The notes: a model not told the origin generated them from the letters alone. Positions 37,139 through 47,345 are shown, numbered from the stretch's first letter. The stretch is DNA of 64,000 nucleotides from Aquimarina sp. MMG016 (GCF_018100805.1 NZ_JAGJEA010000005.1:1-64000), one strand, 5' to 3'. Made by a program: numbers and translations.

Positions 37139-38482
37139 TTAAGCTTTGAGTTTTTCAAAATAAACTTTAGCCATTGCATTCACTTTTGGTGCTAATATTA
37201 ATCCTGATAGCACGGTCGGAATTGCCATTAACGCAAAAGCACTATCAATTAAGTTAATAGCAAAATCAATTTTGACCACTGCGGCCACCACAATAGAAGC
37301 TATATAGATGTAGTTATAATACTTTCCGTATTTAGGTTTTGTTAAAAATCCCAGGCAGGTTGTTCCATAATATGAATAAGAGAATAATGTAGAAAGTGCA
37401 AACACCAAAACCATAACAATTACTACAATATCTCCTAACCCATATGGTAAAACGGAATTAAATGCTTGTAATGTAAGTGAAATCCCGTTACTTTCTGAGT
37501 TTTTCCAAACTCCGGTAGATAGGATTGCTAAAGCTGTAAGAGTACAAACCAATAACGTATCAATTGCAGGACCGATCATTGCTACTAATCCTTCTCGTAT
37601 AGGTTCTTTGGTTTTTGCAGTACCGTGCATCATTGGTGCTGTTCCTACACCGGCTTCATTAGAAAAAGAACCTCTCTTTATGCCCGTTTTGATTAAATAC
37701 CCTAAAGCACCTCCTGCAACTGCTTTTCCAGAAAAAGCATCAGAAAATATCAATACAAACATTTCAGGTACTTCTTCAATTTGTAATATAAGAATGGTAA
37801 TCACAGTAATAAAATATAATATCACCATAAAAGGAACTAGTCTACTCGCTACCAAACCAATTCTTTTTATTCCTCCTAACACAACTAAAGAAGCTAAAAT
37901 TGCCAAGGTAATACCTATATATAACTTATCGGCTTCTTGCAAATTCATTACATCTACTACTGTTTGTGTCATTTGATTGGCTGTAAATGCAGGTAGTGTA
38001 CCTACTAATCCGGCCAGTGCAAAAAAGATAGCAAGAGGCTTCCAATGCCTCCCTAAACCTTTAGTGATCACATACATTGGCCCTCCAAGCAAGCTTCCAT
38101 CTTTTTCTTCAGAACGATACATCACTGATAATGAACAGGTATAAAATTTGGTTGCCATACCAATCACAGCACTGATCCACATCCAGAATACTGCTCCGGG
38201 GCCTCCTGTGGCAATCGCCACAGCCACTCCACTAATATTACCCATACCCACAGTAGCTGCTATCGCAGATGATAATGCCTGAAAATGACTTAATTGCCCG
38301 GGGTCATTTTCATCATCATATTTACCTCTAAGTATATCTATCGCATGTCTAAAATATAGGAAAGGTGTAAATCGCGAATAGATCAAAAAGAAAAGACCAC
38401 CACCAATTAGTAATACTAGAAGAGGCCAATCCCAAACCCATTTACTGAAATCTGCAACAAGACCTTCAAGTGTTTTGAACAT
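37139..38482 (-). CDS. AGCS-family sodium:alanine/glycine symporter
   Basis: The protein has 447 residues with about ten hydrophobic helices. The family signature is clear near residues 70-110: ALSSAIAATVGMGNISGVAV and GGPGAVFWMWISAVIGMATK. LLGGPMYVITKGLG and KTGIKRGSFSNEAGVGTAPM follow. AGCS carriers (Pfam Na_Ala_symp) import alanine, glycine or related small amino acids with sodium at the inner membrane; the exact substrate cannot be read from sequence. It is upstream of era and divergent from fhs, which starts 183 bp away. Confidence 0.95.
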   Translation of the reverse strand: MFKTLEGLVADFSKWVWDWPLLVLLIGGGLFFLIYSRFTPFLYFRHAIDILRGKYDDENDPGQLSHFQALSSAIAATVGMGNISGVAVAIATGGPGAVFWMWISAVIGMATKFYTCSLSVMYRSEEKDGSLLGGPMYVITKGLGRHWKPLAIFFALAGLVGTLPAFTANQMTQTVVDVMNLQEADKLYIGITLAILASLVVLGGIKRIGLVASRLVPFMVILYFITVITILILQIEEVPEMFVLIFSDAFSGKAVAGGALGYLIKTGIKRGSFSNEAGVGTAPMMHGTAKTKEPIREGLVAMIGPAIDTLLVCTLTALAILSTGVWKNSESNGISLTLQAFNSVLPYGLGDIVVIVMVLVFALSTLFSYSYYGTTCLGFLTKPKYGKYYNYIYIASIVVAAVVKIDFAINLIDSAFALMAIPTVLSGLILAPKVNAMAKVYFEKLKA

Positions 38483-38665
38483 AATATCATTTTGGTGATA
38501 CTATAAAAGTAAAATAATTCTCTAATAAAATAGCTAACAAATAAAGGTTATTGATATTTTGTTCCTCGGCATCTTCAAATCCTTGAAATCATTGTTTTTT
38601 CTTTATAAAAAGTGTATTTTCAAGCCACTCAAGTATTACTTAACACTTCACTTAATTTAGATTCT

Positions 38666-40333
38666 ATGACTGATCTGGAAATTGCCAAAAAAGTAACTTT
38701 AAAACATATTGATACTATTACCACAAAATTCGGAGTTGATCCAAGGGAGATTGAACACTATGGCAAATACAAAGCTAAACTGCCATTATCTAATATTGAT
38801 AAAAAGAATGCAGCTAATAGTAATCTGATTCTCGTGTCCGCTATTTCACCAACTCCTGCTGGAGAAGGAAAAACTACTATGTCTATCGGACTTTCTGAAG
38901 GACTTAACCAGCTAGGCAAAAAAACTACTGTGGTACTACGTGAACCTTCATTAGGGCCTGTTTTTGGGATTAAAGGTGGGGCTACAGGAGGAGGATACTC
39001 GCAAGTACTCCCTATGGAGGATATCAATCTTCATTTTACAGGAGATTTTGCGGCTATCGAAAAAGCGCATAATCTTTTAGCTGCCATCATCGATAACAAT
39101 ATTCAAAGTAAAGCAAATACCCTAGGTTTAGATCCACGAACAGTTATTTGGAAACGAGTAATGGATCTTAATGACCGTGCACTGCGCAGGGTGATTGTAG
39201 GGTTAGGAGGAACTACATACGGTATTCCTCGAGAAACCGGATTTGATATCACAGCAGCTTCAGAAATCATGGCTATTCTTTGTTTGGCAGAAGATCTGAC
39301 AGATCTAAAAAAACGATTAGGGAATATCTTTATAGGATATACTTTTGATAAAAAACCGGTGTACACTTGTGACCTAAGGGCTGAAGGCGCTATGGCTGTA
39401 TTGCTCAAAGATGCTATCAAACCAAACCTGGTGCAAACGATCGAAGGCAACCCTGCTATTATTCATGGTGGACCTTTTGCCAATATTGCACAAGGAACTA
39501 ATTCTGTGATTGCTACCAGGATGGGTATGAGTTTTTCTGATTATACAGTAACAGAAGCAGGGTTTGGTTTTGACCTGGGCGCTGAGAAGTTTTTTGATAT
39601 TAAATGTCAGAGTGCAGGATTATCTCCAAAAGCCGTGGTACTTACTACTACCATTAGAGCATTGAAATATCACGGAGGCGCAAAACTTGATGCACTCACT
39701 ACGCCAAATACAGAAGCACTTAGAAAAGGAATCCCGAACCTTGAAAAACATCTGGAAAACATTCATAAATTTAATGTAAGCCCGGTAATTGCAATCAATA
39801 AATTTTTGACAGACACTGACGAAGAAATTAGTATGATTCTGGATTTTGCTGCATCAGTTGGAGTACGAGTAGCTATAGCAGAAGTTTGGGCTAAAGGAGG
39901 TGCAGGAGCTCTTGATTTGGCTAAAAAAGTAATAGAAGTAGTAGAAGCTTGTAACCAACCTTTTACTCCTATGTATGATTGGAACAATGAGGTTCCTGCC
40001 AAAATCGAAACTATTGCAAAAGAAATATATGGCGCCAAACATGTGGACTACACTGCCAAAGCTAAAAAGGATTTAAAAACCATTTCTGCTCTGGGGTTAG
40101 ATCATTTACCCGTATGTATTGCCAAAACTCAGAAATCATTATCTGACAATCCCGTATTATTGGGGCGGCCCAAAGATTTCATTATCACCGTGCGAGAGAT
40201 TGAAATCGCTGCTGGCGCAGGCTTTTTGGTACCCATTACAGGTAATATTATGCGTATGCCAGGATTACCGGCTCACCCGGCTTCAGAACAAATTAATATC
40301 GATAATAAGGGTAATATTACTGGGTTGTTTTAG
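38666..40333 (+). CDS. fhs: Formate-tetrahydrofolate ligase
   Basis: The protein has 555 residues from the ATG at 38666 (MTDLEIAKKVTLKHIDTITT), the usual length for this enzyme. The longer frame from 38612 adds 18 residues not typical of the family. The ATP-binding loop SPTPAGEGKTTMSIGLSEGL lies near residues 60-80, with GPVFGIKGGATGGGYSQV, GGPFANIAQGTNS and MPGLPAHPAS further on. The enzyme joins formate and tetrahydrofolate with ATP to give 10-formyl-THF in cytoplasmic one-carbon metabolism. It is convergent with the RNA methyltransferase gene, only 8 bp apart at the 3' ends. Confidence 0.98.
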   Translation: MTDLEIAKKVTLKHIDTITTKFGVDPREIEHYGKYKAKLPLSNIDKKNAANSNLILVSAISPTPAGEGKTTMSIGLSEGLNQLGKKTTVVLREPSLGPVFGIKGGATGGGYSQVLPMEDINLHFTGDFAAIEKAHNLLAAIIDNNIQSKANTLGLDPRTVIWKRVMDLNDRALRRVIVGLGGTTYGIPRETGFDITAASEIMAILCLAEDLTDLKKRLGNIFIGYTFDKKPVYTCDLRAEGAMAVLLKDAIKPNLVQTIEGNPAIIHGGPFANIAQGTNSVIATRMGMSFSDYTVTEAGFGFDLGAEKFFDIKCQSAGLSPKAVVLTTTIRALKYHGGAKLDALTTPNTEALRKGIPNLEKHLENIHKFNVSPVIAINKFLTDTDEEISMILDFAASVGVRVAIAEVWAKGGAGALDLAKKVIEVVEACNQPFTPMYDWNNEVPAKIETIAKEIYGAKHVDYTAKAKKDLKTISALGLDHLPVCIAKTQKSLSDNPVLLGRPKDFIITVREIEIAAGAGFLVPITGNIMRMPGLPAHPASEQINIDNKGNITGLF

Positions 40334-40341
40334 TAACCCTA

Positions 40342-40812
40342 CTATTCTGCCCTAATAAACCTGGGTTTATCGATACCACGATCATACATAATAATACTTC
40401 CGGCTACAGCTACATTAATACTCAACTCTGAGCTGAACTGTACTAAAAAGTGTGATTTGTCTATCGCTTTTTTTGAGAGTCCGTGATCTTCGGCTCCTAA
40501 TAAATATACACAGCGTTTTGGATGCTTAAAAGTCTCCAGAGGTTCTGCATCTTCAGTTTTCTCTACTCCTACCAACATCGCTCCTTTGGGCAGGTGCTTA
40601 AAGAAATCTTCAAAGGTATCATAATGAAAATATGGCATAGCTTTTACCGCATTATGTGTATCGCTAGCTTGTTTAGCATATCGGTTACCAATGGTAAAGA
40701 TAAAACTAGCTCCCATATTCTGAGCAGAACGCCAGAGTACACCAAGATTCTCCGGAGTTTTACCATTCTGAATCCCAATACCAAAAAATTCGTTTTCGAA
40801 GTTATCTATCAT
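40342..40812 (-). CDS. TrmH/SpoU-family RNA 2'-O-methyltransferase
   Basis: The protein has 156 residues from the ATG at 40812 (MIDNFENEFFGIGIQNGKTP). The 20-residue longer frame is not supported. SPOUT features are visible: NLGVLWRSAQNMGASFIFTI (motif 1 area), VYLLGAEDHGLS (motif 2, SAM knot) and LSINVAVAGSIIMYDR (motif 3). The size fits the compact TrmL-like branch that methylates tRNA or rRNA ribose with S-adenosylmethionine. The exact RNA target is unknown. It is monocistronic and convergent with fhs. Confidence 0.93.
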   Translation of the reverse strand: MIDNFENEFFGIGIQNGKTPENLGVLWRSAQNMGASFIFTIGNRYAKQASDTHNAVKAMPYFHYDTFEDFFKHLPKGAMLVGVEKTEDAEPLETFKHPKRCVYLLGAEDHGLSKKAIDKSHFLVQFSSELSINVAVAGSIIMYDRGIDKPRFIRAE

Positions 40813-40858
40813 ACCGTAAAAATAGAAAAGAACGAAGTAATCTTTATATTTTAACGAT

Positions 40859-40884
40859 AAAAAACCACCCAATTGCTTGAGTGG
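40859..40884 (-). terminator. Intrinsic terminator of T9SS cargo gene
   Basis: On the minus strand CCACTC (40884-40879) pairs with GGGTGG (40870-40865), including one U-G pair, around an 8-nt loop, and six U follow. It sits about 37 nt after the stop at 40921. Confidence 0.6.
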
Positions 40885-40920
40885 CTCTGTATAATTTCAG
40901 GAAGAGGTATTTAAAAAAAC

Positions 40921-42411
40921 CTATTCTATCACCATTTTTCTTGTGCTGGTCGCTTTTTGTCCGTTTACATAAAGCGTATAATAATATATCCCAGAAGAAA
41001 GACCGTCACTATTGATATTTAATTCTCCATCACCAAGCTTTTCTAATTTCACATTAGACATTATCTGTCCACTGTTATTACTAAAAACTATAGCTGCTCT
41101 ATCTGCTTTTTGTGGTACAAAATACTTTATAGATGATGTACCATTAAATGGATTTGGAATGTTTTGATATAAAATAGCTTTGTCTGCCTTAGCATCCGGA
41201 TCTCCATTTTCATCAACATTTAACGGTTGACAGGCACAATCTTCTAAAGCTTCCATACGTGTAATTAAATCATCAATTTGTGCTTGTTGGGCCAAATTCT
41301 CTGTCTCAAGAGGAGAAATTATAGAGGACAAATCCACCTGTACCGAATTACCGTTTTCTATAGCAATCGTTAATTGATTATTAGAAAGTGTAGCTGAAGT
41401 CAATTCCTGATTATCCGTATTTACATATGATGAAAGATCAATGGTGTTTGTACCTCCAGAAATACTAAGTGTATTAGTTGCCAGGGAAAGTTCTTGATTA
41501 TCTGTATTATCCAAATAAGGAGCTAAATCAACTGTACCCCCATCTTCTAGAGTCAAAGTATTCGTTGATAAAGAAAGTGCCTGATCATCAGTATTAGTAA
41601 CCCATTGTGTGCTATCCCAAACATATAATTTATTCTCCTCGTTATCAAAAACCATCATTCCATTCTCTCCAGTTCCTAAACTTGCTGCAAATGTGGTTCG
41701 CTGAGCAGTTGTCATCCTATTGATCAAAAGACCTTGAGTTGTTGATGTCATATGCAATGATGCATTTGTATTTGGTCCAAAAGTACCAATCCCCACTGTA
41801 CCACTAGCCCTTACAGTAAGTGCGTTTGTAGGACTATTGGGTTGAATCTTAAAAGGAAGTTTACTACCATTGGTTACGTCTCTGATAAAGAAATTGGTTT
41901 CATTACCTGCCAAATCCCAAATCTGAGGAGTAAATCCATTCGAACCATCCTGTTGAATCCTAACCGTTGGAGTATCACCATCATTTACATGAAGTTCTAC
42001 AACTGGGTCGGCAATGCCAATCCCTACATTACCTCCAGATTCAATACGCATTGCATTGTTACCTGCTCCTGCATCAATCCTAAAAGGAACCGTACCTGCA
42101 GTAGCATCATCTATCGAAAAATAATTATCTCCTCCATTTTCATTGGAATTAAAAGTAAAACGCCAATCATTAGATGGAAAAGATCCTGAACTAGAATTAT
42201 CATCAAAAAACATTCTTAGGTTATCTTCTTTCATAATGAAAGTATCAGAACCAAAAGCCTGGTTATTAACTATATTAAGACCTATTCCTAAAGACCCCTG
42301 AACAAATAAATCTTCAGTAATTAATTGTTTGCTTTGGATATCCTGGTCACTCTGTGCAGAAATTGTAGTAACTGTAATCACTACTAACAATAGAAGTAAT
42401 TTTGTTTTCAT
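40921..42411 (-). CDS. Tail-fibre-like secreted T9SS protein
   Basis: The protein has 496 residues with signal peptide MKTKLLLLLVVITVTTISAQ. The body resembles Bacteroidota fibre-like proteins: repeated GNVGIG/GTVGIG turns, LHV, SLHMTSTTQGLLINRMTTAQ, ENKLYVWDSTQWV, then repeated NTLTLEDGGTVDLAPYLDNT-type strands and a short coiled segment (LAQQAQIDDLITRMEALE). The last 90 residues (YQNIPNPFNGTSSIKYFVP ... TRKMVIE) form a T9SS type A sorting domain. It likely forms trimeric fibres on the cell surface. The start is preceded by an AACCCCTT box. It is divergent from the FG-GAP gene at 42595. Confidence 0.88.
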   Translation of the reverse strand: MKTKLLLLLVVITVTTISAQSDQDIQSKQLITEDLFVQGSLGIGLNIVNNQAFGSDTFIMKEDNLRMFFDDNSSSGSFPSNDWRFTFNSNENGGDNYFSIDDATAGTVPFRIDAGAGNNAMRIESGGNVGIGIADPVVELHVNDGDTPTVRIQQDGSNGFTPQIWDLAGNETNFFIRDVTNGSKLPFKIQPNSPTNALTVRASGTVGIGTFGPNTNASLHMTSTTQGLLINRMTTAQRTTFAASLGTGENGMMVFDNEENKLYVWDSTQWVTNTDDQALSLSTNTLTLEDGGTVDLAPYLDNTDNQELSLATNTLSISGGTNTIDLSSYVNTDNQELTSATLSNNQLTIAIENGNSVQVDLSSIISPLETENLAQQAQIDDLITRMEALEDCACQPLNVDENGDPDAKADKAILYQNIPNPFNGTSSIKYFVPQKADRAAIVFSNNSGQIMSNVKLEKLGDGELNINSDGLSSGIYYYTLYVNGQKATSTRKMVIE

Positions 42412-42416
42412 TTTTT

Positions 42417-42424
42417 AAGGGGTT
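42417..42424 (-). promoter_or_regulatory. AACCCCTT box before start codon
   Basis: AACCCCTT lies 5 nt upstream of the ATG at 42411. The same octamer is found 6 nt before the start at 60470 and 5 nt before the start at 63866. It is not complementary to the usual anti-Shine-Dalgarno CCUCC. Confidence 0.4.
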
Positions 42425-42594
42425 AGGATGAATTTTGTAAAAATAAGCATTAATATCATTTCAGTCTATACGTAATTACACCTAATATTGTTTTTCCGTA
42501 AATACCTTAAGCGTTTAGCATGTACATTCTAAAAATCCATCCTTATATTTACAGTATCTTTATCTCCTTTTCTAATAAAGAATAGTCTAATCAT

Positions 42595-45500
42595 ATGCAG
42601 TATCAATTTAAAGACATATTTTCTACTTTTTTACTCTTCTGTTTCCTATCTGTAATTTCTGCACAGGAGACTTCAAGTTTTGCAGAAATCATCCAAAAAA
42701 TAAAGGACCTGGAAAAAGATAAAGATCCAAAATGTTACGCTACTGCAAATCGTCTCGAAGATTTTATGTACGGAACACCATTAGATGAGACTGCTCGAAA
42801 TTTTAAGATTGAAATTCAGAAAGAGCTCATTTTATATTTTAAGAAAAAAGGATCAGAACTAGCACGTGCTGATCAGTCTCAAAAGATTGCTGTATCACAC
42901 TTAACTCCTATCATAAATTCATTATTCTCTATTGGTAAAAGTAAGACAGGTAACTTTTTATATAAATTTGATGGTAAGCTTATTGAGATCCTAAAAAAAG
43001 ATTTTGATCAATATTCATCTGTCTCCTATGTATATAGGTCGCTGTTATCCGTAGAACAAGATGTGCTATTTTTCTCCAGCTCCAATCTGTTATCATTTGA
43101 TCAGGAAGCAATAACTCTGATAAACGACTATGTCAATTTAGTTACTTTGGCAACCCTTAAAATTGCAGACAATATAGCTCGTAATAAGAATATGCAAACC
43201 ATATCCAAAGAGTTAATTCGGGATAGCTGGCTATTGGTATTACAGCAATCCAATGGTCTGAAAGAACTCACTTCTACAAAAAATTCTAAGCCCGAGTATG
43301 TAACTCCTTCTAATGATGATAATAAAAATGACATCCTAAAAGCTATTATCCAACAAAAATTAGCTTCTTATCAAAAATACAATCAAGTCAATGCTAGTGT
43401 TTTTCTGAGAAATGTACAGGTATATTTTGCGCGACAAAAATGGCCAACAGATTCAGTTGCTTCTAAAGTTCTAAAAAACTACTACCTGGAATCACTAGTT
43501 CAGTTTTCTAATTCTTTATGGCAGCAAGGGCACTCCAATGCTGGAAAAAACAATAATGTTGTCATTAGGGTTGAGGATCTACAGTCGGCATTGAATGATT
43601 TTCTACCCGTGTACACCAATACCTTTGAAGATGTTACCTTTTTCCCAAATAACCCTGACGAAAAAGTAACCATAGAATCATATGATCTGGACTCGTTTCG
43701 GGATAGTGGGTTTCATTGGAATATTTTAGGATACTCATTGGCAGATATTGAGAAACAATCTTTTAAAACCTTAGATCCTAACGCTGCAGAATTAGCGGTA
43801 GAAGGTATCGCTCAGATTGGAGTACTCGTATTAAGATTGGCTGGAGAACATTCACATGCTGCTCAAAAAAAGAAACTGGATGTTGAAGATATTACCCAGG
43901 GATTCAAAAAAATTCAGATGCTGATCGATTCCTATTCTGAATACACTCCTTTTACTTCTAATACATCCATTGTTTCAACTTCTCATTCTGGTATACATTC
44001 GGGGTTCGAAAAAGTGAATACTAAAACGGCCATTCATTTCGAACATAAATCTTCGGATTGGTTAAATCGCTTAATCAGGAGTTATACTACTTCTCATGAA
44101 GAAAAAGTAATTAGACTTTCTATCCCACCAGCTTTTGGCGGATCTGGAGTCGCATGTGAAGACATTAATAATGATGGTTTAATTGACATACTCCTATTAG
44201 GTGGTTTTGGAAACAAATTATTTTTAAATTCTAAAAAAGGAAATTTCTTTAAAGATATTACTGAAGCTAGTAATATTAATAATTGGAATGATGATCTCAA
44301 CTCTTATGGAGAACCCAGACAACCTATCATTGCTGATTTTAACAATGACGGAACGCAGGATATCTTTATTACCTATGTAAATGATCATCATAAACTTTAT
44401 AAAAATATCGGCGATGCACAATTTGAGGATGTGAGTACAATAACTAATCTTGGCGGTAAAAATGCAGTAGCAGGTCCAGCAACTGCGCTAGACTATGATA
44501 ATGATGGATTATTAGATATTTTTATAGGGTATTTTGGTAATTATATCAAAGGTACCTTACCTACGCTCAGTAGAGATAATCAAAATGGAATGCCTAATAA
44601 ACTATTTAGGAACCTGGGAAATTTCGTTTTTGAAGAAGTAACCTTTACAGAAGATATTGCTTCTAATTCTGGATGGACTCAGGCGCTTGGACATACCGAT
44701 ATCAATCAGGATGGATTGCAGGATATCATAGTTGGGAATGATTTTGGGGTTAATAAATATTATCTTAATACTGAAAAAGGAATTTTTATAGAGGCTAGTA
44801 AACAATTAGGTACAGATAAACCTTCATATACTATGAACGTTGGTATTACAGATCTTAACCGCGATCTGTATCCTGATCTGTATATTTCTAACATTGTGGT
44901 TATGCAAAAGGATGAAAAATATGTAAATCCCAATGCAGATACTGAAATGAAATTTGATCCAAAAAAAATGGCTAATATCAGAACAGTTGAGGCTAATGAT
45001 CTGTTCCTATCCAATGTCGAAAATAAAGTTTTAAAAACCTATCAACTCTCTAACAATGTAGGAAGAGGGTATTCAGCCACAGGTTGGTCCTGGGATGCGG
45101 ACTTCTTTGACTATGACAATGATGGAGATGAAGATCTATATTGTCTTAATGGAATGAACGATTTTAGTGTGTATTCCAGCGAGAATCCGTTTTATTTTGA
45201 GAGAAAAGAACAGTCAAAATCTATTACCTATGCTAAGAGTAGTCGTGAAAAGAATGTCTTTTTTGTAAATGAAAGTGGCAAGCTACTTAATAAGGCGTCA
45301 GAGTTAGGTGTAGATATAAATAGTAATGCAAGGAGCGCTGCATATTTTGATTATGATAATGATGGAGATCTGGATATCATTATCAATAACTATCACGATA
45401 AGGCTGATATGTTGGAAAACAAAACTCCAAATACCAATAACTGGATTAAAATAAAACTTATCGGTAGCCCGAAGGCAAAAATAAATCGGGATGCAATCGG

Positions 45501-45729
45501 TTCTACACTTATACTAAACAGCAAAAATCATAAAAACATCTGGCGCGAAATTCATAGTGCCACAGGATATTTATCTGTTCATCCTAAAGTACAGCACTTT
45601 GGATTAGGTAAGGATACCAAAACAAATATTGAAATCCGATGGAGTAATGGCGAAATTTATTCTCTGAAAAACATTAAATCCAATACATCTTACCAAATTT
45701 CATATCCCGATATTATAGTGTCTTTGTAA
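42595..45729 (+). CDS. CRTAC1-like FG-GAP/ASPIC-UnbV secreted protein
   Basis: The protein has 1044 residues, with a signal peptide ending at CFLSVISA-Q (residue 24). The first 480 residues are a mostly helical domain I do not recognise. Then come seven calcium-binding FG-GAP/VCBS-type units: CEDINNDGLIDILLLG, IADFNNDGTQDIFITY, ALDYDNDGLLDIFIGY, HTDINQDGLQDIIVGN, ITDLNRDLYPDLYISN, FFDYDNDGDEDLYCLN and YFDYDNDGDLDIIINN. They form an integrin-like beta-propeller. The last 90 residues (AIGSTLILNSKNHKNIWREI ... IEIRWSNGEIYSLK) are the ASPIC/UnbV domain. No T9SS tail is seen. The family is linked to surface or vesicle proteins and polysaccharide use in marine flavobacteria. The N-terminal half is longer than usual for CRTAC1-like proteins. 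Confidence 0.9.
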   Translation: MQYQFKDIFSTFLLFCFLSVISAQETSSFAEIIQKIKDLEKDKDPKCYATANRLEDFMYGTPLDETARNFKIEIQKELILYFKKKGSELARADQSQKIAVSHLTPIINSLFSIGKSKTGNFLYKFDGKLIEILKKDFDQYSSVSYVYRSLLSVEQDVLFFSSSNLLSFDQEAITLINDYVNLVTLATLKIADNIARNKNMQTISKELIRDSWLLVLQQSNGLKELTSTKNSKPEYVTPSNDDNKNDILKAIIQQKLASYQKYNQVNASVFLRNVQVYFARQKWPTDSVASKVLKNYYLESLVQFSNSLWQQGHSNAGKNNNVVIRVEDLQSALNDFLPVYTNTFEDVTFFPNNPDEKVTIESYDLDSFRDSGFHWNILGYSLADIEKQSFKTLDPNAAELAVEGIAQIGVLVLRLAGEHSHAAQKKKLDVEDITQGFKKIQMLIDSYSEYTPFTSNTSIVSTSHSGIHSGFEKVNTKTAIHFEHKSSDWLNRLIRSYTTSHEEKVIRLSIPPAFGGSGVACEDINNDGLIDILLLGGFGNKLFLNSKKGNFFKDITEASNINNWNDDLNSYGEPRQPIIADFNNDGTQDIFITYVNDHHKLYKNIGDAQFEDVSTITNLGGKNAVAGPATALDYDNDGLLDIFIGYFGNYIKGTLPTLSRDNQNGMPNKLFRNLGNFVFEEVTFTEDIASNSGWTQALGHTDINQDGLQDIIVGNDFGVNKYYLNTEKGIFIEASKQLGTDKPSYTMNVGITDLNRDLYPDLYISNIVVMQKDEKYVNPNADTEMKFDPKKMANIRTVEANDLFLSNVENKVLKTYQLSNNVGRGYSATGWSWDADFFDYDNDGDEDLYCLNGMNDFSVYSSENPFYFERKEQSKSITYAKSSREKNVFFVNESGKLLNKASELGVDINSNARSAAYFDYDNDGDLDIIINNYHDKADMLENKTPNTNNWIKIKLIGSPKAKINRDAIGSTLILNSKNHKNIWREIHSATGYLSVHPKVQHFGLGKDTKTNIEIRWSNGEIYSLKNIKSNTSYQISYPDIIVSL

Positions 45730-45840
45730 AGTAATGCTACCTGTTTATTAATCCCAAAAGATTATATTAAGTATAACACTACTGACATAGGGTTGACAAT
45801 GGCTATACATATTTTTGCATTAAACAAATTATATAATATC

Positions 45841-46299
45841 ATGCAAAAAGAAACTATCAAGCCTTTCGACTTTATCGGAATTTCAGTAAGTACTACCAAC
45901 CAGAATAATCAGGCTGCTCGAGATATTGGACAACTCTGGGATACTTTTGTAAAAGAAAATATTGCTGCCGAAATCCCTAACAAACTAGATGAAACTGTAT
46001 TAGCAGTGTATACTAATTATGAAGGAGATCATACCATGCCTTATGACACTATTGTAGGTTGTAAAGTAAGTTCATTAGATCATATTCCTGAAGGCCTGAC
46101 CGGATATGCTTTTGATGGTGGTACTTATAGTAAGTTTGTATCCAAAGGAGATATAACTAAAGGTTCCGTTTATAATACTTGGTTAGAAATCTGGCAACAG
46201 AATCTAGACAGAAAATACACAGCCGATTTTGAAGTATATGATGAAAGATCTAAAGATCTCACCAATGCTGAGGTTGATATATTTATAAGTACAATCTAA
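45841..46299 (+). CDS. GyrI-like effector-binding domain protein
   Basis: The protein has 152 residues from the ATG at 45841 (MQKETIKPFDFIGISVSTTN). Upstream in-frame starts would add a hydrophobic stretch not seen in the family. The order of motifs (GISVSTTNQNN, IGQLWDTFVKENIAAEIPNK, LAVYTNYEGDHTMPYDTIVG, WLEIWQQNLDRKYTADFEVY) matches stand-alone AraC-type effector-binding/GyrI-like (Cass2-like) domains, which bind small, often cationic, molecules in the cytoplasm. It has no DNA-binding part. The neighbours give no clue to the ligand. Confidence 0.85.
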   Translation: MQKETIKPFDFIGISVSTTNQNNQAARDIGQLWDTFVKENIAAEIPNKLDETVLAVYTNYEGDHTMPYDTIVGCKVSSLDHIPEGLTGYAFDGGTYSKFVSKGDITKGSVYNTWLEIWQQNLDRKYTADFEVYDERSKDLTNAEVDIFISTI

Positions 46300-46469
46300 C
46301 ACATAACACAAGAATATTAAATCAAAAAGATTGCATCACGCAGCTTCTTGAATACCGTAAAAACAACCTGAAAAACAAGGGCATACACCTATCCTAAATT
46401 AGGGGTTTTCCTCTTACTTCATAAACTTATAACACATAACTTGTTTTCATAATCTTAAAACCGCAGACC

Positions 46470-46667
46470 ATGAAAAAGGTAATTTTATTGGTAGTAGGAA
46501 TTGTCTGCATATTATTTACAAGCTGTGATTCTGAAATACATGAAACTATTGTCACCAATCCTTATGAGGAAGATAATTTAAACAAAAAACTTTTAAAAGA
46601 CAGGAAACAGTTGGATGAACAAATTGATTCTTTAGATATCGCATATCATAAGCATAGTTCTTTTTAA
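46470..46667 (+). CDS. Small lipoprotein
   Basis: The protein has 65 residues. MKKVILLVVGIVCILFTSC is a lipoprotein signal with a lipobox ending at Cys19, followed by an Asp/Glu start of the mature chain and a helical Lys/Glu-rich tail (NKKLLKDRKQLDEQIDSLDI). It is probably anchored in an envelope membrane, with a short coiled helix. Function unknown; the flanking gaps of 170 and 111 bp suggest its own transcript. Confidence 0.8.
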   Translation: MKKVILLVVGIVCILFTSCDSEIHETIVTNPYEEDNLNKKLLKDRKQLDEQIDSLDIAYHKHSSF

Positions 46668-46778
46668 CAGAATAAAAACGAATTCTAGTTAGATCATTAC
46701 GAATTCTAATTCGTTAAGTTTTGAAAGACATTTAGTAGGTACATTTACTTCAAATAGCCAACCTCAAAATACTATGCT

Positions 46779-47345
46779 ATGAAAAAAGTTGCCATAATCT
46801 TTATTTTGCTCCTAGGTTTTCAGTTTATGAGCGCACAGGATTTTCAGGAAACTAAAAAATATTTAGTAAGTACTGAAATTAAAGATCAAGGACAGGAACA
46901 TCCGGAGTATGTGGTTAATCTGGTTCGTTCTGGGGAGGTCTCTGAGAAATTATCTGAGCTCATAATCGAAGACACAGAACTTTTTGAGGACATCTTTGTT
47001 ACCACCTTAGAGAGCCCGGGACTAGACGGAATCTCTGAGGTGATAAAGATGGAAGTAGAGTATTTGGCTTGTTGTGCTCATGTAGAAGCATACTATTTTC
47101 TAGTAGCGGATGATAATACTGTCACTGCTCTACCACAATTAAACAATGTATACTGTGAGAATTCTGATACAGATTACCAATATATTTTCCCTAACCAAGA
47201 ATATGGAATAGAAAGCAATATTTTACAAACTCAAACTTTTTATACCGAAGCTTCTGATATCAAATACGTTAATTTAAAACAAAGTTTTACCTGGAATGAT
47301 AACAACTATAGGCCTTCAAAAACTACCGCAATCACTTCGTATTAG
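46779..47345 (+). CDS. Secreted hypothetical protein
   Basis: The protein has 188 residues with signal peptide MKKVAIIFILLLGFQFMSAQ. The mature part is acidic (EKLSELIIEDTELFEDIFVT) with a Cys-Cys pair (LACCAHVEAYYFLVADDN) and one later Cys, then beta-rich segments to the end. I do not recognise a family. It lies before the reg-propeller histidine kinase but is separated from it by 292 bp and a terminator, so a shared operon is unlikely. Confidence 0.8.
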   Translation: MKKVAIIFILLLGFQFMSAQDFQETKKYLVSTEIKDQGQEHPEYVVNLVRSGEVSEKLSELIIEDTELFEDIFVTTLESPGLDGISEVIKMEVEYLACCAHVEAYYFLVADDNTVTALPQLNNVYCENSDTDYQYIFPNQEYGIESNILQTQTFYTEASDIKYVNLKQSFTWNDNNYRPSKTTAITSY

